Shown: positions 58,030 through 64,000 of the stretch, piece by piece
Layout of the letters: each line of letters opens with the position of its first letter
Numbering within the stretch: position 1 is the stretch's first letter
From: Treponema sp. JC4
GTDB lineage: Bacteria; Spirochaetota; Spirochaetia; Treponematales; Treponemataceae
NCBI RefSeq assembly: GCF_000260795.1
Contig: NZ_AJGU01000010.1
Span: 1 to 64,000, forward strand
Direction: 5' to 3'
Length of the DNA: 64,000 nt
Program-made: the position numbers and the translations under genes
The notes under the pieces: generated by a model
What the model was told of the DNA's origin: nothing
Database searches by the model: none
The model's input: only the letters and a program-made list of their open reading frames with translations

Positions 58030-58816
58030 TGTAGCGGTAGCTGTAAAGGAAAAACGTGAGTACAGGGCAGGGGAATTTGAAGGTCCTCTCGACCTTTTGT
58101 GGGCTCTTATCCGCGAAAGTAAGGTAAACATTTACGATATTCCAATCGCGCAGATTACCGACCAGTACCTTGAATATCTTGATTATGCCGTTCAGACTGA
58201 TCTGGGTGACCTTTCCGAGTTCTACAGCTGGGCCGCAAAATTAATCTACATGAAAAGCCGCATGCTGCTTCCGGTTGAAGTTGCCTATGACGACGAAGAT
58301 GAAGAAGATCCTCGCGCTGAACTTGTAGAAAAACTGATTGAATACCAGAAATTCAAAAAGCTTACCTCCCTTATGGAAGAGCAGGAAGATGATTCTGAAT
58401 GGAATTTCGAACGCAAAAAGATTCAGCGTGTTCTTCCTTTTGATGATACTGACGGAATGTGGGAAGAGGTTGATACATGGGAGCTTTTGCAGAAGCTCCA
58501 GTCCATGTTCAAATCGGTAATGCGCCAGTATTCCAACGAAAAAATCCTCAATATGTATGAGGAAATTTCGGTAAATGAAAAAATTACCTTGATGAACGAG
58601 CTTTTAGAAGACAAAAAAGAATGTCTTTTTACAGATTTAATTACCCGTCCTGGAAATCCGATGGACGTAATCTGTGCCTTTATGGCAATTCTTGAAGCCG
58701 TAAAATTTAAAATGATTACCATCTTCCAAAACCGCCATTTTGGTGATATAAAAATATGCGCCCGCGAAGACAACGCAGGCTATGTACCAACGGAAGAAGA
58801 GTTAACAACAAATTAA
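58007..58816 (+). CDS. scpA: Segregation and condensation protein A
   Basis: 269 aa from the ATG at 58007, inside the folK end. The ScpA hallmark EFEGPLDLLWALIRESKVNIYDIPIAQITDQYLEYL (quoted in part) opens the protein, then LIYMKSRMLLPVE, and the C-terminal winged helix CAFMAILEAVKFKMITIFQN. It is the kleisin that bridges SMC heads during chromosome compaction. scpB follows 10 bp downstream. Confidence 0.94.
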   Translation: MEENQNSNVAVAVKEKREYRAGEFEGPLDLLWALIRESKVNIYDIPIAQITDQYLEYLDYAVQTDLGDLSEFYSWAAKLIYMKSRMLLPVEVAYDDEDEEDPRAELVEKLIEYQKFKKLTSLMEEQEDDSEWNFERKKIQRVLPFDDTDGMWEEVDTWELLQKLQSMFKSVMRQYSNEKILNMYEEISVNEKITLMNELLEDKKECLFTDLITRPGNPMDVICAFMAILEAVKFKMITIFQNRHFGDIKICAREDNAGYVPTEEELTTN

Positions 58817-58826
58817 CGGAACAACA

Positions 58827-59366
58827 ATGGAATTTACTAAAGAAACAGCATTAATCGAAACTATTTTATTTTTGGAAAGCGAACCCGTAGCACCCAAAGT
58901 GCTTGCCCAGAAGGCTCAGCTTTCAGACGAAGTTACCGAAAAATGTCTTGAAATTTTAAAAGAACGCCTGAACGGCGAAGAAAGCGGTCTTGAACTTTCT
59001 ATGATTACAGGCGGCTACTGCCTCACACCAAAAAAAGAATACTGGGATGTTCTTAAAGAACAGTACGGTTCAAAACGCGACGGAAAACTTTCTAAATCTG
59101 CAATGGAAACCCTTTCCATTATCGCATATTCTCAGCCAATTACACGTGCAGAAATTGAACAGATTCGCGGTGTTGGCGTAGACAATATGATCCGCCTGCT
59201 TATAGAACGCAATCTTATTAAGGAAGTGGGAAAAAAAGAAGTTGCAGGCCGACCAACCCTCTTTGGAACTACAAAAGAGTTCTTAAAACTCTTCCGCCTG
59301 AACTCAATTTCAGAACTTCCAAAACTCGACGAAGACGAACAGGAGAGATTCGAACTTGCCCGCTAA
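58827..59366 (+). CDS. scpB: Segregation and condensation protein B
   Basis: 179 aa. ScpB motifs: IETILFLESEPV, SGLELSMITGGYCLTPKKEY, ALSKSAMETLSIIAYSQPITRAEIEQIRGV (in part) and GRPTLFGTTKEFLKLF. It has two winged-helix domains and works with ScpA and SMC. Its 3' end overlaps the likely TTG start of rluB by 11 bp. Confidence 0.95.
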   Translation: MEFTKETALIETILFLESEPVAPKVLAQKAQLSDEVTEKCLEILKERLNGEESGLELSMITGGYCLTPKKEYWDVLKEQYGSKRDGKLSKSAMETLSIIAYSQPITRAEIEQIRGVGVDNMIRLLIERNLIKEVGKKEVAGRPTLFGTTKEFLKLFRLNSISELPKLDEDEQERFELAR

Positions 59367-60135
59367 CGATTTTCTCAAAAATAAGAACAAAAACACCTCA
59401 AATGATAATAATAAAAATGAAGAGCCAATCCGCCTTCAGGTATTTTTAGCACATTCGGGGGTTGCAAGCCGCCGTGCCAGTGAACAGATAATTCTTGATG
59501 GCCGGGTAAGTGTAAACGGTCAGGTGGTAACTGAACTTGGTACAAAGGTAACTTCTAAAGACGAAATCTGCGTAGACGGCAAAAAAATCAGCCTTGAAGA
59601 GCAGAAACGCTATGTACTTTTGAATAAACCTGCCGGTTTTGTCTGTTCCCTCTCTGATGAAAAGGGCAGATCAGTTGCCGCAGATTTGCTTTCAGAAAAA
59701 TATACAGAACGCCTCTATAACGTTGGCCGCCTTGATATGTACAGTAAGGGCGCAATTCTTTTTACAAACGACGGAGATTTTGCCGCAAAACTTTCTCATC
59801 CATCAAGTCAGGTAGAAAAAGAATATATCGTAGAAACTAGTCAGGATGTTAGTGAAGAAACTGCAAAGCTTTTAGAGCACGGAGTCCGCGTAGACAACGT
59901 TTTTTATAAGTGTAAATCCTGTAAGGTTTTAAAAGCTCGCAAAATCAAAATCATTTTGATTGAAGGAAAGAACCGCGAAATCCGCCGTATGCTTGAAAGT
60001 CAGAATATTGGTACAAAATCCCTTGTTCGCGTGCGCATTGGCTGTGTAAATCTTGATGATTTGAAGCCGGGTGATTCACGAGACCTGACCGCCGTAGAAG
60101 TAAAAGGACTTTTGCAGCTTTGTCAGGACTCGTAA
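59356..60135 (+). CDS. rluB: Pseudouridine synthase, RluB/RsuA family
   Basis: 259 aa with a TTG start at 59356, supported by AGGAGAG 10 nt upstream. An S4 RNA-binding domain (about 26-80: LQVFLAHSGVASRRASEQIILDGRVSVNG) is followed by the catalytic domain: LLNKPAGFVCS, GRLDMYSKGAILFTNDGDF with the catalytic Asp127, and the end-of-family IEGKNREIRRMLES. It makes pseudouridine in 23S (or 16S) rRNA. It closes the recA-scpAB run and is convergent with the next gene, only 5 bp away. Confidence 0.92.
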   Translation: MPANDFLKNKNKNTSNDNNKNEEPIRLQVFLAHSGVASRRASEQIILDGRVSVNGQVVTELGTKVTSKDEICVDGKKISLEEQKRYVLLNKPAGFVCSLSDEKGRSVAADLLSEKYTERLYNVGRLDMYSKGAILFTNDGDFAAKLSHPSSQVEKEYIVETSQDVSEETAKLLEHGVRVDNVFYKCKSCKVLKARKIKIILIEGKNREIRRMLESQNIGTKSLVRVRIGCVNLDDLKPGDSRDLTAVEVKGLLQLCQDS

Positions 60136-60140
60136 AGACA

Positions 60141-61310
60141 TTAGTTAATTTCCAGCATATATTTCCACATTACAGGAATTGAAACTGAAACCACATCTTT
60201 ATCAATAATAATTTTTGTGCCAAGACGGAACATAGAATTATCTCCAAAGCCCCAGTCTACATAAGGATAAATTTCGTGAATAAAATCATTTCCCCGGCCA
60301 ATTGAATATTTCAGGTAAAGTGAAATATCTTCAGTTGCAAACCAGCCGCCTTTTACTGCTGCACGCCATGGAATATTTTCATTTTTACCAAGAAGACCGT
60401 CGCTTTCATCGCAACCCTGGATTACAGGATCAAAACCAGCATTCTCATATGAATCCCATGCAGCACGCAGTTTTTTAGATTCTTCGTTCAGAATGTATTC
60501 CTTGTTCAAGCCTGTAATAAAGTCTGCCGCAATTACAAAGTTTTCATTTGTGTAGCGGGCAGATGCTTTTACAGCGTGGGTAGACGGTAGAGGAAGAAAA
60601 AATTGATTTTCAACATCATCAAAATTAAAATCATTTATAGCTGCGTCGTTGTAGTTACTTATGTAGCCGGCAGAAAAATTACAGCCTGCAATGTCCAGCT
60701 GGGCAAAAACAGCGTAATGGTAGTATTCATTTTTATTGAGGATATTCTGCCCTGTAGCCTGTAATGCTGCAAAGATTGAATCATCTTCATAACTAAAGGC
60801 AAGTCCTGCATTCAGGTAAGTTCCCTTTGCAGCCCCGATATTTGCAATGGCAGAAAGACCAAAATTACCGAACGCCTGATTAAAAATCAGTCCTGCTCCG
60901 TCTATAAAAGGATTTGCCTGCAAAAGATAAGCTTCGTTTTCCGTATATATTTCACCAGCAGAAAAAGAAAAACGGTCTCGCAGGTCGTTTCCTGCAGCTA
61001 CAGAAAGGAAGGGAAGAGGTGAAAATACTCCGTAACCCGCAAAAATGATATTGCCCTGAGGTTCTTCGAAAGCAGCATTGTTGAAGGCTGTCAGGGCAAG
61101 AATTTCTGCCATCTCCCAGTTGTAAGAAAATTCTGCATATTCTGCAAAATGCATGTCAGATTTATCGTTTTCATCGATAACAAATAAATCTCTTCCGAAT
61201 TCAGTACCGTCCGCATCAGAGCAGGCACCAAGTCTGTTCAAAAAGTAGCCTTCACCGAATGCTCCGGCCATAAAAGTTAGTGCTGTTAGAATTGTGTATA
61301 TTTTTTTCAT
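60141..61310 (-). CDS. Predicted outer-membrane beta-barrel protein
   Basis: 389 aa with a signal peptide (about 1-19, ending AFG). The mature part is built from alternating short strands (FSYNWEMAEILALTAF, FGLSAIANIGAAKGTYLNAGLAFSYEDDSIFAALQATG, DISLYLKYSIGRGND) without cysteine-rich or enzyme motifs, the profile of an outer-membrane barrel. A GGAGGA site precedes the ATG. It follows the S41 lipoprotein gene by 24 bp and is probably in one transcription unit with it. Confidence 0.72.
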   Translation of the reverse strand: MKKIYTILTALTFMAGAFGEGYFLNRLGACSDADGTEFGRDLFVIDENDKSDMHFAEYAEFSYNWEMAEILALTAFNNAAFEEPQGNIIFAGYGVFSPLPFLSVAAGNDLRDRFSFSAGEIYTENEAYLLQANPFIDGAGLIFNQAFGNFGLSAIANIGAAKGTYLNAGLAFSYEDDSIFAALQATGQNILNKNEYYHYAVFAQLDIAGCNFSAGYISNYNDAAINDFNFDDVENQFFLPLPSTHAVKASARYTNENFVIAADFITGLNKEYILNEESKKLRAAWDSYENAGFDPVIQGCDESDGLLGKNENIPWRAAVKGGWFATEDISLYLKYSIGRGNDFIHEIYPYVDWGFGDNSMFRLGTKIIIDKDVVSVSIPVMWKYMLEIN

Positions 61311-61334
61311 AGGAAATCCTCCACTTTGTTTTTT

Positions 61335-63413
61335 TTATTTATAAGCTTCCAGGTATTGTTTACAGAATTCTGCTCTGTTGTAGACATTCGTAAAATCCAT
61401 AGGACTGATAGCAACATCTACTTCTGCGCCATTATCAATATCAACATAGCTGCCGTTTATAAGAGTAGAGAACTGAAATTGAGAAGATGTTGAAAAATAA
61501 GTGCCGGAAGGCATAATAATGTTTTTAACGGCACAGGTTCCGCCTCCGCTTCTTTGTCCGAGCTTTTTAACAGTATCAGCAAAACAAATCTGGGCTGGGA
61601 AAATATTTCCGCAAGAAAAGCTTTGTAGAGAAGTAATGCAGAATCTGTTCAAATTACAGATTGTGTCATATGGATCGTTAATATCGCTTGTTTTTTTCGA
61701 GATGCTATAAGCAGCGTATTGATTGATTTTGTTGTAATTTCCGTCAAAATTAATATCTGCAATATAAGCAAGGCTTGAAGCAGAGCCTGTTTTATTGTTT
61801 ACAAAATGCCAGTTTGACTGTCCTAAGAACCATGATGACATAAAGGTTTCATCGTCGCAGGCACCGCCTCCGTTCATACTTAAATCAAGAATGACATTTT
61901 TAATTGGACGGGTATTTCCCTTGTTTAATTCTTGAATAATATAATTTGAAACTACTGTAAGTAAAATTGTATCTGAAGTATTATCTGAAGTATTGCTGCT
62001 TAAACTGATTCCCCAGCCATGTGAAGCACCACCGGAAGCTGATAGGTCAGAAACAGTATTTACAAAATCTGATAATGTTGTAATGCTCTCTTTTGTAAGA
62101 TCTCCTGTTCCGTTTTCAGATTTATAAAAACTCATAATCTGGCTGACATCTTTGTTTTCAAAATCTGCATATTTCCAGTTGTCTTTATAAAAATCATATG
62201 ATTTCTGGGTGTCAAAGGAAGTAAAATATAGGAAAATTGTGTTTGCAGTTGCATCGTTATCCCCTTTTTTCGGTATGAAAATATTCATAGGAGTGCCGTC
62301 TGCTGTACAGGAACTTTTTGTTTCCTTTTTCCACAGTGTTTCCAAGTAGCTGGAATTGTTATTATATCTTGCATCACTTGGATTTGGTGAAATGGTAGGA
62401 TCTAATCGTGGAAACAAAATTTTGCCTAACTTTTGAGAATTATATAATTCCTTATAAAAAGGTGTCAGATGATGAAAATAAGTGTGAAGGTCCCCGATAT
62501 TTTTCAAAAGGAAGTCTGAAAGAGTTTGTTCTGCTGTTATAAGATTTGTTGAACAAAGACCTTCCTTTACACCTGTTGTGTTAAGCCAGGTTTTAAAGTC
62601 TGAAACTCCCAGGTATTTCTTACGTCCGTAAAAAAGGTCCATTGCAAGAGCCAGGTGCCCGTATGAATACTCTGAAAAAGCCTTTGAATAAGTATCTTTT
62701 GGATTATGGATTTTTTGACTGTAAATTGAACCATAAGTGTTGCCGGCGGCATCACGAGTAGTATTACGAAAGTTATCGGCAGTATCACAAAAAACAGCCT
62801 GTCCGTTATAGAGGAACTCATTACCTGTTCCTGTAATCAGTGTAAGAGTATTTACAGGTATAAAACCTAAGTTGTTTTCATATATTAAAGGAATATTGTA
62901 ATCCTTTAGATTTGCAGAAACTGAAGTGTTTGCCCCCCGGATATCCACAATTGCTGTTCGCTTTATAACAGTGTTGTTTTCGATTAAATCAGTGGAAGTT
63001 GCAGCAGCTGGTGGGATAAAGCTTTTGTCGAAATCAGAATAAAATACATTTCCTGTTGAAAAATCTATGCTGATATAAAAACTCTGGTTATTCTTGTTTA
63101 CAATTTTATAAACAGCATCTTCTTTTGTAATTATATAGTATCCGCCAAACCATTTGCTCAGAAATGAATCAACTTCAACATAAGGTATGTCTCCATCTGG
63201 TGTAAAAAATAATTCATAGGCACCTTCATCACATTGAAGTCCATTTTCGTTCAGATAGTAGGCATCTACTACTTTCTTCGTCAGAGTCTCAGCAGTAACT
63301 TCTTCCTGCACTTTCTTTACTTCAGCCGAATAAGTGTCGTCATCGGTAAGGTTCCGGCAGGAAAACAGGGTAAGAGCCAGCAGAATTAGTCCTGCACTCA
63401 TTTTTTTCAGCAT
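61335..63413 (-). CDS. S41-family peptidase-like lipoprotein
   Basis: 692 aa. The lipobox-like LFSC ends the signal peptide. The first 480 residues show no named domain apart from structured alpha/beta stretches. The C-terminal 200 residues have tail-specific-protease-like motifs: VILDLSMNGGGACDDETFMSSWFLG and RFCITSLQSFSCGNIFPAQICFADTVKKLGQRSGGGTCAVKN, equivalent to the S41 nucleophile loop. No PDZ domain was recognised. It is paralogous to the next gene. Peptidase activity is inferred. A GGAGG site precedes the ATG. Confidence 0.75.
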   Translation of the reverse strand: MLKKMSAGLILLALTLFSCRNLTDDDTYSAEVKKVQEEVTAETLTKKVVDAYYLNENGLQCDEGAYELFFTPDGDIPYVEVDSFLSKWFGGYYIITKEDAVYKIVNKNNQSFYISIDFSTGNVFYSDFDKSFIPPAAATSTDLIENNTVIKRTAIVDIRGANTSVSANLKDYNIPLIYENNLGFIPVNTLTLITGTGNEFLYNGQAVFCDTADNFRNTTRDAAGNTYGSIYSQKIHNPKDTYSKAFSEYSYGHLALAMDLFYGRKKYLGVSDFKTWLNTTGVKEGLCSTNLITAEQTLSDFLLKNIGDLHTYFHHLTPFYKELYNSQKLGKILFPRLDPTISPNPSDARYNNNSSYLETLWKKETKSSCTADGTPMNIFIPKKGDNDATANTIFLYFTSFDTQKSYDFYKDNWKYADFENKDVSQIMSFYKSENGTGDLTKESITTLSDFVNTVSDLSASGGASHGWGISLSSNTSDNTSDTILLTVVSNYIIQELNKGNTRPIKNVILDLSMNGGGACDDETFMSSWFLGQSNWHFVNNKTGSASSLAYIADINFDGNYNKINQYAAYSISKKTSDINDPYDTICNLNRFCITSLQSFSCGNIFPAQICFADTVKKLGQRSGGGTCAVKNIIMPSGTYFSTSSQFQFSTLINGSYVDIDNGAEVDVAISPMDFTNVYNRAEFCKQYLEAYK

Positions 63414-63448
63414 TTTTGCCTCCTTGCGTAAGCCGTTTTTAGCTTTAC

Positions 63449-64000
63449 TTATTTTAAATATTCTTTACAGAATGTATTTCGGTTATAAACTTTATCAAAT
63501 TCTCCCACAAATATAGGAACATCGACATCAATTCCGGCATCTATGTCAACAAAACTGCCGTTTATAAGGGTGCTCAGCTGTATTTGACATGAAGTTGAAA
63601 AACGCGTTCCGGAAGGCATTCCTACCCCCATTATAGGGCAAGTGCCGCCGCCGGTTTTTTCTCCAAAGGTCTTCACGCTGTCATTAAAGTAAATCTGAGC
63701 CGGTAAAAGGTTTCCACAGGAGAAACAGTTGAATGAAGTGATGCAGTATCTTTGTAAGTCTTTTATTGTGTCTGAATCATCAATCTTGCCGTCAAAATTA
63801 ATGTCTGCGGTATATTTGACTGCGCATTTTGAACCTGTAGCTGTATTCTTATAGCAGACAATAGATTCGCCCAAAAACCAGGATGCAAATATTGTTTCAT
63901 CATCATTTGCACCGCCGTTATTAAGGCTGAAGTCAAGAACAACGTTCTCCATAGGGCGTGTGCTGTCTTCCTTCAGTTTTCTGATAATGTAATTTGAAAT
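63449..64000 (-). CDS. S41-family peptidase-like lipoprotein, partial (cut by window end)
   Basis: The last 183 codons of a paralogue of the 61335 gene: ISNYIIRKLKEDSTRPMENVVLDFSLNNGGANDDETIFASWFLGE (in part) and ITSFNCFSCGNLLPAQIYFNDSVKTFGEKTGGGTCPIMG. Similarity to the neighbour runs the whole length to the C-terminus. The reading frame is open to base 64000, so the start lies beyond the window. The ATG at 63952 is internal. Two tandem paralogues suggest a local gene duplication. Confidence 0.8.
   Translation of the reverse strand: MSNYIIRKLKEDSTRPMENVVLDFSLNNGGANDDETIFASWFLGESIVCYKNTATGSKCAVKYTADINFDGKIDDSDTIKDLQRYCITSFNCFSCGNLLPAQIYFNDSVKTFGEKTGGGTCPIMGVGMPSGTRFSTSCQIQLSTLINGSFVDIDAGIDVDVPIFVGEFDKVYNRNTFCKEYLK

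Overview
The window looks like a chromosomal segment of a Treponema-like spirochaete, probably host- or rumen-associated. This is judged from gene content only. The supporting features are a GreA carrying a very long helical N-terminal extension (a spirochaete trait), many treponemal-style lipoproteins (signal peptides ending in SC), a recA-folK-scpA-scpB-rluB run, an HEGWH membrane protein, S41-type lipoproteins, moderately low GC, and short GC-rich intergenic islands between genes.

Layout. 1-660: a 5S rRNA gene followed by an odd tandem array of 5S-tail/terminator repeats. 701-6363: a small lipoprotein, then a fructose PTS operon (sugar-binding lipoprotein, DeoR regulator, fruK, fruA) closed by a terminator. 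6370-8026 (minus): cysK with a good promoter, tRNA-Pro(CGG) with partial tandem duplications of its 5' half, and tRNA-Asp(GTC). 8160-16556: recX, then an oligopeptide ABC operon (oppA, a diguanylate cyclase, a frameshifted oppB, a fused oppC-oppD, oppF). 16675-19805: thrA and ilvN with a terminator.

19803-27256 (all minus) is the accessory region. It holds an HTH-desulfoferrodoxin regulator, three Rpn-type PD-(D/E)XK nucleases (two from a recent 1,132-bp tandem duplication), a type III ToxN/AbiQ toxin with its RNA antitoxin, an orphan protein and a B-repeat lipoprotein. Several are single-gene units separated by GC-rich islands. 27372-29701: a LuxR-type response regulator, an opposed membrane protein and a histidine kinase. 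29711-34048: an AAA/DUF4143 ATPase with 33-bp iterons, a GH5 glycanase and a Phd/ParE pair.

34132-64000 is mostly housekeeping: an HEGWH membrane protein, an MBL-fold protein, a pentapeptide protein, nadE-rlmJ, a ParB-like protein, PBP1A, ferredoxin, an M23 peptidase (frameshift at a canonical A AAA AAG slippery site), a PEGA protein, a candidate small RNA, deoC (frameshifted), a second MBL protein, greA, TPR proteins, rpe, the recA cluster, a predicted outer-membrane protein and two S41-family lipoproteins, the last cut by the window edge.

The signals most worth following are the compact type III toxin-antitoxin locus (22303-22436), a repeated pattern of -10 boxes 6-8 nt before SD-less start codons (leaderless transcription), a structured C-rich-loop RNA at 46272-46386, the diguanylate cyclase inside the peptide transporter operon, and the slippery-site frameshift in the M23 peptidase. 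All calls are from reading the sequence; no database search was run.
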